The notes under the pieces: model-generated
The model's input: only the letters and a program-made list of their open reading frames with translations
What the model was told of the DNA's origin: nothing
Database searches by the model: none
Position numbers and translations under genes: made by a program
Shown here: piece by piece, positions 16,436 to 24,073 of the stretch
How positions within the stretch are numbered: the stretch's first letter is position 1
Layout of the letters: each line of letters opens with the position of its first letter
Virus record (IMG/VR): IMGVR_UViG_3300020457_000044
Location: 1 to 32,020 of that record
Strand: one strand, 5' to 3'
Origin: a virus
DNA length: 32,020 nt

Positions 16436-16959
16436 TAACGCTAAGAGAGTTAAGAGAAAACGGTCCATGCTGGTCTACACATAAACAGGTAGGAATGAAG
16501 AAGAAACCGGGTAGGCCTGGTTTAGTTCCTAATTGTGTACCGAAAGAAGGATCAGATCCAAAAGTTGGAACAGGTAAAAAGCCAAAAGGTTCAGGAAGGA
16601 GATTATATACAGATGAGAATCCCAAAGATACAGTCTCTATTAGATTTGCCACTGTGGCTGATGCCAAGAGAACTGTGGAGAAGGTCAAGAAAATTAGTAA
16701 GCCGTATGCTAGGAAGATTCAAATACTAACTGTTGGCGAGCAAAGAGCTAAAGTTATGGGTAAGATGGGAGTCGTAAGCGTATTCAGTAAGGCTAAAGCT
16801 GAAATGAAGCGAGAAGAAATGAAGAAGAGAGTAGATGAAGTCGCGGCCAATTCAGTAGCAGGCGGAGGTGTAGACCTATCGCCAGGAATAAGAAAAAAAG
16901 ATGACCGACACAAATATTCTATCGGTCGAATGTTTAGAAGAAATCACGGAGTAATTTAA
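16432..16959 (+). CDS. Basic conserved phage protein, tag-like N-terminus
   Basis: 175 residues. MITLRELRENG resembles the capsid-tag leaders. CWSTHKQVGMKKKPGRPGLVPNC (12-36) is a two-cysteine block known from many phage proteins. Residues 42-108 (PKVGTGKKPKGSGRRLY with KDTVSIRFATVADAKRT) form a conserved basic domain. Probably nucleic-acid binding. It overlaps the preceding gene by 4 bases and the holin-like gene by one. Confidence 0.7.
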   Translation: MITLRELRENGPCWSTHKQVGMKKKPGRPGLVPNCVPKEGSDPKVGTGKKPKGSGRRLYTDENPKDTVSIRFATVADAKRTVEKVKKISKPYARKIQILTVGEQRAKVMGKMGVVSVFSKAKAEMKREEMKKRVDEVAANSVAGGGVDLSPGIRKKDDRHKYSIGRMFRRNHGVI

Positions 16960-17417
16960 TGTTATCAATATTAGGATCCCTTTTAGGGTTTGCAAGTTCT
17001 GCTGTACCCGCAATCACGGACTCATTTGCAAAGAAAACAGATCAAAAGCATGAACTGGAAAAAATGAGAGTGATGGCAGAACTTCGTAAAGACGGGTACG
17101 ATCACGATATCAAGATGTACAATGAAATGGGTGCTGCTGAAGAGCATAAGCGCCTTATTGAACATGACATTGCTATCTCAAATACTGGCGGATGGATCAG
17201 CGCTTTACAAAGATCTGTACGTCCAGTTATCACTTATGCCTTCTTCGGGCTATTCTGCACGATTGAGATAGTGCTTCTTATGGAAGCACTTGATAAAGGT
17301 ACTGACTTTTCAGAGGCAATAAACCTCTTATGGGATGATGAAACAAAAGCAATTTTTGCTGCAATTATTTCATTTTGGTTTGGCTCAAGGGCCATCGAGA
17401 AAAGTCGTAAAAGATAA
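16959..17417 (+). CDS. Holin-like membrane protein (3TM GTA-holin type)
   Basis: 152 residues. A weak hydrophobic N-terminal helix is followed by a charged helix, then membrane segments at about 88-109 and 130-144 ending in FWFGSRAIEKSRKR. This C-terminal signature and layout fit the three-transmembrane holin family of gene transfer agents and alphaproteobacterial phages. It would permit endolysin release. The likely partner endolysin lies at 28603, and other small membrane genes are at 13764 and 14067. Confidence 0.7.
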   Translation: MLSILGSLLGFASSAVPAITDSFAKKTDQKHELEKMRVMAELRKDGYDHDIKMYNEMGAAEEHKRLIEHDIAISNTGGWISALQRSVRPVITYAFFGLFCTIEIVLLMEALDKGTDFSEAINLLWDDETKAIFAAIISFWFGSRAIEKSRKR

Positions 17418-17421
17418 ATAA
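17414..17421 (+). promoter_or_regulatory. Late-promoter-like box GATAAATA before the reductase gene
   Basis: GATAAATA overlaps the holin-like stop, 45 bases before the reductase ATG, leaving a leader with CAGGAGAG. One base from the T4 late consensus. Confidence 0.4.
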
Positions 17422-17465
17422 ACCTACAACTACAAATTTTAATATATTATAAGCAGGAGAGATTA

Positions 17466-19382
17466 ATGCCAAGTAACCACTTGCCGACTCTTTACCAAGA
17501 GTTTATTCACTTATCACGTTATTCCCGTTGGCTTCCAGAAAAAGGACGCAGAGAAACTTGGGGTGAAACAATAGAAAGATACTTTGATTTTTTCCAAGAT
17601 CATATGGGAGAAATGCACGGGTATAAAATTAACAAATCACTAAAAAATAAATTAGAAGAAGCAATATTAGAATGTAAAGTAATGCCTTCTATGAGATGTC
17701 TAATGACGGCAGGTGAAGCGTTGAAGAGAGAAAACATTGCTGGATATAACTGTTCATATGTAGCAATTGATAGAGTACAAGCTTTTGATGAAATCTTGTA
17801 TGTACTAATGAATGGAACAGGCGTAGGTTTTTCAGTTGAAAGACAATTCGTTTCAAAACTACCTGTAGTAGCAGAAGAGTTTTTTGAAACAGATACTGTT
17901 ATCCAAGTTGCTGACTCCAAGTTAGGTTGGTCTAAAGCATTCAAAGAACTCGTTGGCCTGTTGTATATTGGACAAATTCCAAAATGGGATTTAAGTAAAG
18001 TACGCCCAGCTGGTACACCACTCAAAACTTTTGGTGGTAGAGCTTCAGGTCCAGAACCATTGAATGGTCTATTTAAATTTACATCTGAAATTTTCAAAAG
18101 ATCTGCAGGTAGAAAGTTAAGTTCTATTGAATGCCATGATATTGTTTGTAAAATTGCAGAAATTGTTGTCGTTGGTGGTGTAAGAAGATCAGCTTTAATC
18201 TCTTTGTCAAATCTTTCAGATGATAGAATGAGGCATGCAAAATCAGGACAATGGTGGGAAAATGAAGGTCAACGAGCTCTTGCAAATAACTCTGCATGTT
18301 ATACAGAAAAACCTGACATGGGTATATTCATGGATGAATGGAAAGCACTCTATGATTCTAAATCAGGTGAAAGAGGTATATTCAACCGTGCATCTGCAAC
18401 TGAACAAGCTGCTAGAAACGGTAGACGTAATACCGAAGGTCATGAGTATGGAACTAATCCATGTAGTGAAATTATTCTTCGTGACCGTGAGTTCTGTAAT
18501 CTTTCCGAGGTTGTTGTAAGACCTGAAGATACAAAGGAAACTCTTTTGGAAAAGGTAGAGCTTGCTGCCGTTCTTGGAACATTTCAATCTACATTAGTTA
18601 ATTTTAAATATGTAAGTAAAGAATGGAGAAAGAACTGTGAAGAGGAACGATTGCTGGGTGTATCAATCACTGGAATTATGGATAATCCTTTAACTAACGG
18701 CAAAGAAGGAGATCTTGATTCTCTTCTAAAAGAACTTAAAGAAAGGGCTATTAAAACAAATGCAAAGATTGCTAAAGAGATTGGCATACCGCAAAGTGCC
18801 GCCATTACGTGTGTCAAACCTAGTGGAACTGTATCGCAGCTTGTTGACGCAGCTTCAGGTATACATGCTAGGCATAATCCTTATTATATCAGGACCATTA
18901 GAGGTGATAAGAAGGATCCGCTTACGCAAATGATGGTTGATGCTGGTTTTCCAGTTGAAGACGATATAATGAATCCAGGACATACTTCTGTATTTTCATT
19001 CCCAATGAAAGCACCAGATCATGCGGTATTCCGTACTGATATGTCTGCTATAGATCAGTTAGAGTTATGGTTGTCATATCAGAAAAATTGGTGTGAACAT
19101 AAACCATCAGTAACTATTTCTGTTAAAGAAGAAGAATGGATGGAAGTAGGTGCATGGGTTCATAAAAACTTTGAATGGATGAGTGGAGTTTCATTCTTAC
19201 CATTCAGTGATCATACATATCAACAAGCACCGTATCAAGATTGTGATATGGAAGCTTATAAAGATATGTTAACTAAAATGCCAAAGAACGTTGATTGGTC
19301 TGTATTAGCAAGTTATGAAACACAAGATATGACTGTAGGGTCACAGGAACTTGCATGTACAGCTGGTAATTGTGAAATATAA
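17466..19382 (+). CDS. nrdJ: Class II (adenosylcobalamin) ribonucleoside-triphosphate reductase
   Basis: Reduces ribonucleotides to deoxyribonucleotides with a B12 cofactor, supplying DNA precursors without oxygen-dependent radical formation. All five cysteines of the Lactobacillus leichmannii enzyme can be placed: C96 (YNCSYV), C333 (NPCSE, with E335), C344 (11 residues later, as in that enzyme) and the C-terminal redox pair C631/C636 in CTAGNC. GTGVGFSVERQF and PSGTVSQLVDAASGIH are further family signatures. At 638 residues it is somewhat shorter than the 739-residue monomeric type. A glutaredoxin gene follows one gene later and may reduce the C-terminal pair. B12-dependent reductases are common in marine phages. 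Confidence 0.93.
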   Translation: MPSNHLPTLYQEFIHLSRYSRWLPEKGRRETWGETIERYFDFFQDHMGEMHGYKINKSLKNKLEEAILECKVMPSMRCLMTAGEALKRENIAGYNCSYVAIDRVQAFDEILYVLMNGTGVGFSVERQFVSKLPVVAEEFFETDTVIQVADSKLGWSKAFKELVGLLYIGQIPKWDLSKVRPAGTPLKTFGGRASGPEPLNGLFKFTSEIFKRSAGRKLSSIECHDIVCKIAEIVVVGGVRRSALISLSNLSDDRMRHAKSGQWWENEGQRALANNSACYTEKPDMGIFMDEWKALYDSKSGERGIFNRASATEQAARNGRRNTEGHEYGTNPCSEIILRDREFCNLSEVVVRPEDTKETLLEKVELAAVLGTFQSTLVNFKYVSKEWRKNCEEERLLGVSITGIMDNPLTNGKEGDLDSLLKELKERAIKTNAKIAKEIGIPQSAAITCVKPSGTVSQLVDAASGIHARHNPYYIRTIRGDKKDPLTQMMVDAGFPVEDDIMNPGHTSVFSFPMKAPDHAVFRTDMSAIDQLELWLSYQKNWCEHKPSVTISVKEEEWMEVGAWVHKNFEWMSGVSFLPFSDHTYQQAPYQDCDMEAYKDMLTKMPKNVDWSVLASYETQDMTVGSQELACTAGNCEI

Positions 19383-19398
19383 TATAGAAGGAAAAAGA

Positions 19399-19833
19399 AT
19401 GAAGAATGTATATTTTATTGTAATAATGCTCGGTTTATTCGGAGGAATGCTTGTATCTGCAAATGCTGCAGATATGACTGTTGAAATGTTGAATAAGCGA
19501 GACAAAGAGAAAATGTTGTATAGTGAAGATATTGCTCGAATTGACGTAGGCGATACAATTACTTGGGTACCAACATCTAAAGGACATAACGTACATTTTA
19601 TTGGAGGCCCAGAAGGTTGGGATCTTCCTAAGAAAAGTAAAAACAACGCAGAAGTTGCTATTACATTCGATGTCCCAGGTGTGTATTTGTATCAGTGTAC
19701 ACCTCATGCTACAATGGGCATGATTGCACTTGTAGTAGTTGGTGAAGATACTTCAAATCTTGATGCTATTAAAAAGATCAAGATAAGAGGTAAAAGTAAG
19801 AAGAAGTTTAAAAAACTTCTAGAAGATATTTAA
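19399..19833 (+). CDS. Pseudoazurin-type blue copper protein
   Basis: Small periplasmic electron carrier. The first 23 residues form a signal peptide ending ANA-A. The type I copper ligands are H63 (GHNVHF), then C100, H103 and M108 in CTPHATMGM. The 3- and 8-residue spacings equal those of pseudoazurin (C78, H81, M86). Length 144 is normal for a precursor. In bacteria such proteins feed nitrite or nitrous-oxide reductases or oxidases. The upstream extension of the reading frame lies within the reductase gene. The ATG at 19399 follows AGAAGGAAA. A phage-carried copy would act on host respiration, which is inference. Confidence 0.85.
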   Translation: MKNVYFIVIMLGLFGGMLVSANAADMTVEMLNKRDKEKMLYSEDIARIDVGDTITWVPTSKGHNVHFIGGPEGWDLPKKSKNNAEVAITFDVPGVYLYQCTPHATMGMIALVVVGEDTSNLDAIKKIKIRGKSKKKFKKLLEDI

Positions 19834-20075
19834 TGAACATTAAGTTGTACACTAAAGAATCACCGCCTTGCAGTTACTGTGAGGCGGCTAAAGCTTTGCT
19901 TAAAGTAAAAGGTATAGAATACGAGAATTTGGTCATTGGTAAAGATATTGCCAGAGACCAAGTGCTTGAACATGCCAATGGATGGAAAACAGTTCCAATG
20001 GTTTTTGTTGATGGTAAGATGATAGGTGGCTTTGTAGAATTACAGAGCTTTATTTTGTCACGAGACTTATCATAA
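19833..20075 (+). CDS. Glutaredoxin
   Basis: 80-residue thiol-disulfide reductase with active site CSYC (C13, C16), cis-proline in TVPMVF (P55) and a GG near 64 for glutathione contact. It probably reduces the class II reductase encoded just upstream. Shares TAATG with the cupredoxin gene. Confidence 0.92.
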   Translation: MNIKLYTKESPPCSYCEAAKALLKVKGIEYENLVIGKDIARDQVLEHANGWKTVPMVFVDGKMIGGFVELQSFILSRDLS

Positions 20076-20084
20076 GGAGGAAAA

Positions 20085-20243
20085 ATGGAAGACTGTGATT
20101 ACTGTGGAGCAAAGTTTGACGTAAAGTTCGATGATCCAGAGGAGCACGAACTCAACTATTGTCCGTCGTGTGGAGAAGATTTATGGGAAGACGAGGATGA
20201 TGAAACAGAAGGAGAAGAAGATGGAGAAGAATATGATGAATAA
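20085..20243 (+). CDS. Acidic zinc-ribbon small protein
   Basis: 52 residues, beginning MEDCDYCGAKF. Two CxxC pairs (C4, C7 and C26, C29) form a probable zinc ribbon, followed by a long Glu/Asp tail. A perfect AAGGAGG lies 5 bases before the ATG. It could bind a nucleic-acid enzyme or polymerase, but its target is unknown. Confidence 0.75.
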   Translation: MEDCDYCGAKFDVKFDDPEEHELNYCPSCGEDLWEDEDDETEGEEDGEEYDE

Positions 20244-20246
20244 ATA
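20239..20246 (+). promoter_or_regulatory. Late-promoter-like box AATAAATA
   Basis: Located over the stop of the zinc-ribbon gene. Its last base is 6 before the ATG at 20252, so a T4-type start would fall on that ATG. The first base differs from the consensus, so this is weaker evidence than the box at 28063. Confidence 0.35.
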
Positions 20247-20251
20247 CTATT

Positions 20252-20662
20252 ATGTGGTATTACAATGATGAAATATTTAACAGCACCCCTGAAGATTATC
20301 AAGGCTTTGTGTATGAAATTGTGGAGCTTGATACTGGGCGTAAGTACATTGGCAAAAAGAATTTTTGGAAACCTAAGACCCTCCCGATTACTAAGACTCG
20401 CAGAAGACGCGTGCGTACGCGTACTGAGTCTGATTGGAAGAGTTATTTTGGCTCCAGTGAAAAAGTTAATTCATTGGTTGAAAGCAAAGGTAATGAAGGA
20501 TTCCGAAAAGTAATCTTAAGACTATGTAAGACAAAAGGTGAAATGTCGTATTTTGAAACAAAGCTTCAATTTGATAATGATGTACTATTTAACGACAATT
20601 ACTATAATGAGTTTATAGGATGCAAAATTCATGCAAAACATCTTGGAGGAATCAATGGCTGA
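20252..20662 (+). CDS. GIY-YIG-like endonuclease
   Basis: 136 residues. GFVYEIVELDTGRKYIGKKNFW keeps the spacing of the GIY-YIG motif, with VYEI and KYIG as the two halves. SDWKSYFGSSEKVN follows as in T4-like phage relatives, then E102 in MSYFETK as a candidate catalytic glutamate. Such genes are homing or repair nucleases in T4-like phages. No ribosome site is visible before the ATG. The 3' end overlaps the next gene by 8 bases. Confidence 0.65.
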   Translation: MWYYNDEIFNSTPEDYQGFVYEIVELDTGRKYIGKKNFWKPKTLPITKTRRRRVRTRTESDWKSYFGSSEKVNSLVESKGNEGFRKVILRLCKTKGEMSYFETKLQFDNDVLFNDNYYNEFIGCKIHAKHLGGING

Positions 20663-20963
20663 AATAATTGAATTCCCTATTGAACTGACTCGACCTCCTG
20701 CAGGTATAGCATATGATCTTGATACTGTAGCATTAGTATCAGAAGTATTATATGAGATTATGGAAGACAGGGATTACGATATAGATCAGAAACTTAAAGA
20801 TGATATTAAAGTATTGACAAATCTTGCATATGCAGCAGTAAGAAGACAGGCCGCAGAAGAAGGTGAAAAGCACCATCCATTTCAAGACATGATGGAAGAC
20901 ATGTCCGGTGCTATTGACACTGCTGTGGCCGCAATGAAAAAAAGTGAAGAAAACCGAAAATAA
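20655..20963 (+). CDS. Small acidic phage protein, unknown function
   Basis: 102 residues from the ATG at 20655, chosen because TTGGAGGA lies upstream. Acidic and helical, with no recognised domain. The C-terminus is Met- and Ala-rich. Overlaps the nuclease-like gene. Confidence 0.65.
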   Translation: MAEIIEFPIELTRPPAGIAYDLDTVALVSEVLYEIMEDRDYDIDQKLKDDIKVLTNLAYAAVRRQAAEEGEKHHPFQDMMEDMSGAIDTAVAAMKKSEENRK

Positions 20964-20966
20964 TGG

Positions 20967-20995
20967 TGTACATTCAGTAAAAAATTTGGTATAAT
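20967..20995 (+). promoter_or_regulatory. Sigma-70-type promoter with consensus TATAAT
   Basis: TGTACA, 17 bases ending in TGG, TATAAT. The -10 ends at 20995 and the RNase H ATG begins at 21002, so the transcript is predicted to be leaderless or nearly so. Same family as the promoters at 1989 and 30909. Confidence 0.75.
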
Positions 20996-21001
20996 TATAT
21001 T

Positions 21002-21847
21002 ATGATTATTTTAGATTACTCCGCTATTGCCATTGCAGGCATTATAACTCAAAGAATGAATATTGACGAGACACTTATCCGTCATATGATTCTCAATTCA
21101 ATCCGTATGTACAATAAGAAATACCGTGACAAGTATGGTCAAATGATCCTTGCTTGTGATAATAGTTCTTGGCGTAAGGAAGTATTCCCTGAATACAAAC
21201 ATAACCGTAGAAAAGGTAGAGAAGAATCCAGTATGGATTGGACTCATATCTTCGATATCATTACTCGTGTAAGAGAAGAAATCAAAGAAAACATGCCGTA
21301 TATGGTTATTCATGAACAAAGATGTGAAGCCGATGATATTATCGGTACGCTTGTACATAACACTCAAGAGTTTGGTCAACATGAAGATGTTATGATTGTA
21401 TCTGCAGATCATGATTTTAAACAACTACAAAAGTTTAAAAATGTATCTCAGTTCAGTCCAATGACAAAGAAGTTAGTTGTTGAACAAAACCCAAGAGTAT
21501 ATCTTATGGAACATATATTGAAAGGTGATGCTGGTGACGGTGTACCTAATGTTCTATCTGCTGATGATACTTTTGTAAAAGGTGAAAGACAATCACCTAT
21601 GACACGTAAAAAGATGGATGCCATAATTGAAGACCTTGAAGAAGGTGAACTATTATATGCTGCATCATGGTATCGTAACTATTGCCGTAATAAACAAGTT
21701 ATCGATCTAAATGAAACTCCTGATGACTTAAAAAGAAATATTATAAATACATATAGTAATTACAAAATACCAAACAAAAGTAAAGTTTTGAATTATCTAA
21801 TACAAAAACGATGTAAACTTTTGATTGAATCTATAGAGGACTTTTAA
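21002..21847 (+). CDS. rnh: T4-type RNase H (5'-3' flap exonuclease family)
   Basis: Removes RNA primers from Okazaki fragments. It carries the FEN/5'-exonuclease acidic set: D5, D53 (CDN), E109/D111/D112 (CEADDIIG), D136/D138 (SADHDF) and D176/D179 (KGDAGDGVPNV). The middle FPEYKHNRR matches the T4 RNase H and FEN arch region. Length 281 against 305 in T4. No ribosome site precedes the ATG, in keeping with the close promoter. The next gene follows directly. Confidence 0.9.
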   Translation: MIILDYSAIAIAGIITQRMNIDETLIRHMILNSIRMYNKKYRDKYGQMILACDNSSWRKEVFPEYKHNRRKGREESSMDWTHIFDIITRVREEIKENMPYMVIHEQRCEADDIIGTLVHNTQEFGQHEDVMIVSADHDFKQLQKFKNVSQFSPMTKKLVVEQNPRVYLMEHILKGDAGDGVPNVLSADDTFVKGERQSPMTRKKMDAIIEDLEEGELLYAASWYRNYCRNKQVIDLNETPDDLKRNIINTYSNYKIPNKSKVLNYLIQKRCKLLIESIEDF

Positions 21848-22309
21848 ATGTTAAATCCAAATAATCATACATTGCATGAAGCATTAACTGCTGTTGGTGC
21901 TGTGCAAACACGTGAAGAAAAGGTACAACTACTTCACAAATGGAATTCAAATGCACTTCAAATGGTTTTACGTGGTGCATATGATGACGCAATTCAATTC
22001 AATTTACCACCAGGTAATCCACCATATAAAGCTGCATCTGAAGCAACTTCACCTGCTGTTATTCAAAAGCAAGTAAAAAATAACTTTAAGTATTTCGCTA
22101 AAGGTGGTGCTGGTGATAATATGATACCAGCCAAAAGAGAAAAGATGTTTATCGGCATGCTTACAATAGTGCATCCAGATGACGCACCTCTTTTAATTGC
22201 AATGAAAGATAAAAAATTTCAAGGCCTTTACAAAGGCGTAACCAAACTGGCGGTGCAAGAAGCATGGCCAAATCTCATTAGAGAACCAATAAAACCAGAG
22301 GAGAAGTAA
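21848..22309 (+). CDS. Conserved T4-like phage protein next to RNase H
   Basis: 153 residues. HEALTAVGAVQTREEKVQLLHKWNSN and the PPGNPPYKAASEA block are familiar from marine T4-like phages beside the RNase H gene. I do not know its function; position suggests replication. The gene starts one base after the RNase H stop. Confidence 0.75.
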   Translation: MLNPNNHTLHEALTAVGAVQTREEKVQLLHKWNSNALQMVLRGAYDDAIQFNLPPGNPPYKAASEATSPAVIQKQVKNNFKYFAKGGAGDNMIPAKREKMFIGMLTIVHPDDAPLLIAMKDKKFQGLYKGVTKLAVQEAWPNLIREPIKPEEK

Positions 22310-22867
22310 TTGAATATATTTGTGCTTGATGAAGATCCCGCCGCGGCGGCTATTATGTTATGTGACAAGCATATCCCTAAAATGATTGTTGAATCAGCTC
22401 AGATGCTGAGTACAGCTCATCGTATGTTAGATGGTACACTGACTAAGAAAAGGTCAAGGTCCGGTAAAACTATGGTGAAGTACTATCAGTATGATGATGT
22501 AAGGGAAAGTTTATATTATGCAGCTGTTCACCATCATCATCCATGTACTGTATGGACTATGGAAAGCAGTACAAACTACAACTGGCATTTCTATCACTTT
22601 GCAGCTATGGCAAAGGAATACCACTACAGGCGTGGAAAGCAACATGCTACATGGGAAAAACTCGGTATGATACTTGCAGCTCCTCCTGAAAATATTCCGG
22701 AAGGACCTAGGACAGAATTTGCACAGGCCATGAAAGCATATCCTGATTGTTTAGTTCCTGGCGATGCTGTACAAGCATATCGTAACTACTACCACCAAGC
22801 AAAACCATTTGCTAAATGGGAATGGGGTAGAGAAGCACCAGACTGGTGGAAAGGATACCAAGGATGA
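22310..22867 (+). CDS. Conserved phage protein with FVLDEDPxxAA start
   Basis: 185 residues. The N-terminus (NIFVLDEDPAAAAIMLCDKHI) with KMIVESAQMLSTAHR is a pattern I recall in many marine phage proteins. There is a His-rich stretch (AAVHHHHPCTVW, 72-83). The start is TTG right after the previous stop with GAGGAG upstream. No enzyme family was identified. Metal binding is possible. Confidence 0.7.
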   Translation: MNIFVLDEDPAAAAIMLCDKHIPKMIVESAQMLSTAHRMLDGTLTKKRSRSGKTMVKYYQYDDVRESLYYAAVHHHHPCTVWTMESSTNYNWHFYHFAAMAKEYHYRRGKQHATWEKLGMILAAPPENIPEGPRTEFAQAMKAYPDCLVPGDAVQAYRNYYHQAKPFAKWEWGREAPDWWKGYQG

Positions 22868-23061
22868 TTTACGGTTGGATTTTAGTAATGGTTACTATCA
22901 GCCCACTTGGAGTTATTGAAGGAGAAGCTTTAGATTATTTTAAAGATCCTCATGAATGTCATGCCAATGGACTATGGGAAGAAGAAATAGCACCTCCTGG
23001 TGTAGGTTTCGTTTGTTTAGAAGATGCTAAACCAGAAATAATTGAACAAGATCTTGATTAA
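22864..23061 (+). CDS. Small protein with hydrophobic N-terminus and two cysteines
   Basis: 65 residues from the ATG overlapping the previous stop as ATGA. Residues 1-18 are hydrophobic and uncharged, like a short signal or anchor. DPHECHANG and GFVCLED carry the two Cys. Similar in plan to the proteins at 26661 and 29221, which also pair a hydrophobic start with an x-C-x(1-3)-A helix and a late Cys. Confidence 0.6.
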   Translation: MIYGWILVMVTISPLGVIEGEALDYFKDPHECHANGLWEEEIAPPGVGFVCLEDAKPEIIEQDLD

Positions 23062-23122
23062 TTTAATTAAACATATAATTAAAACCATTGTAGATAAGTT
23101 TAAACCTAAGGAGAAAAAAGAA

Positions 23123-23200
23123 ATGACCGAAATAGAAAAAATGGATAAACACTTTAACGGTAAAACTTATGTAAAAGATGGTATTGAAAATGACTTCTGA
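23123..23200 (+). CDS. 25-residue small ORF
   Basis: Product begins MTEIEKMDKHFNGKTYVKDG. AAGGAG lies about 12 bases before the ATG, and the stop overlaps the next ATG. Too short to assign; may be translated for coupling only. Confidence 0.4.
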   Translation: MTEIEKMDKHFNGKTYVKDGIENDF

Positions 23201-23468
23201 TCCAGACCCAGGCCTTATGCAATCAGAACCAGAAAGATATTATGAGTGGATGTTGTGGAAACTTAGACAAGATGAAGAAAGAATAAAGCAAATATCAAGT
23301 GATGTTATTGATAGGACTGATTCTTGGAAGAGCAAAGGTATATATTCAGGCGATAGTATTCTTACTCGAGAAATAAATAAAATAAAGAAACAAGTAAATA
23401 AAATAGATAAAAATTTGGAGGAATTGCTGAATGCCGTCGTACAACTTCAGAAACAAAAAGACCGGTAA
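23190..23468 (+). CDS. Small coiled-coil phage protein
   Basis: 92 residues, acidic N-terminal half and a heptad-rich C-terminal helix (REINKIKKQVNKIDKNLEEL). The ATG at 23190 overlaps the 25-residue ORF. An ATG at 23178 is an in-frame alternative. Overlaps the next gene by 38 bases. Confidence 0.65.
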   Translation: MTSDPDPGLMQSEPERYYEWMLWKLRQDEERIKQISSDVIDRTDSWKSKGIYSGDSILTREINKIKKQVNKIDKNLEELLNAVVQLQKQKDR

Positions 23469-23667
23469 GGTCTTTGAAAAAGTAATGAAAATGTCTGAAC
23501 GTGAAGATTATCTAAAAGATAATCCTGATATTGAGCAGATGTTGTCAACACCGGCTTTCAGATATGGTGTTAATAACACACAGGGTGTAAAAGTAGATGA
23601 TGGATTTAGAGAAATACAACAAAAAGCTGCTGAAAATCATCCTGCACACAATATGAAAATGCTATAA
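23431..23667 (+). CDS. FmdB-like conserved phage protein
   Basis: 78 residues beginning MPSYNFRNKKTGKVFEK, similar in pattern to the FmdB/putative regulatory fold, but without its CxxC zinc pairs. Familiar in T4-like phages. A GGAGG ribosome site lies 10 bases upstream, inside the preceding gene. Function unknown. Confidence 0.7.
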   Translation: MPSYNFRNKKTGKVFEKVMKMSEREDYLKDNPDIEQMLSTPAFRYGVNNTQGVKVDDGFREIQQKAAENHPAHNMKML

Positions 23668-23681
23668 TATGAAGAGGAGCT

Positions 23682-23876
23682 ATGGATTTATTAACTATAT
23701 TAGGACTTAAAAAGCATCCGGTAGAATTATCTGAAGATGCAGAAGTCGATGAAACAGTAACAGTCGAAAATTTATATAAACATAGGTGGGTTTGGTACCA
23801 CCTTATTTTATGTTCACAAATGATCATAACTAACATACTTCTAGTTGCAATATTATTGATTACCGCATTAAAATAG
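23682..23876 (+). CDS. Small single-pass membrane protein
   Basis: 64 residues with an acidic N-terminal half and a hydrophobic segment at about 39-62. Follows GAAGAGGAG. Unknown role. Confidence 0.6.
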   Translation: MDLLTILGLKKHPVELSEDAEVDETVTVENLYKHRWVWYHLILCSQMIITNILLVAILLITALK

Positions 23877-23884
23877 GAGAGTAA

Positions 23885-24073
23885 ATGGACGATCCACTTT
23901 TAGCTATAAGAGGCTTATTCCGTAGATCTAAATCTGATCAAGGATATACTGAATATGGATATAGGGGCCTCGAAGAACTCAGATTAAAAGATAAACAAAT
24001 TGAAGAATTGAAGAAACGGATAGAAGACCTTGAGAAAAGAATTCAACCACAACATAATAGAATTGGGATATGA
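23885..24073 (+). CDS. Small charged coiled-coil protein
   Basis: 62 residues with a heptad-like C-terminal helix (KDKQIEELKKRIEDLEKRI). TAGGAGAG precedes the ATG. The 3' 44 bases overlap the exonuclease gene. Confidence 0.6.
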   Translation: MDDPLLAIRGLFRRSKSDQGYTEYGYRGLEELRLKDKQIEELKKRIEDLEKRIQPQHNRIGI

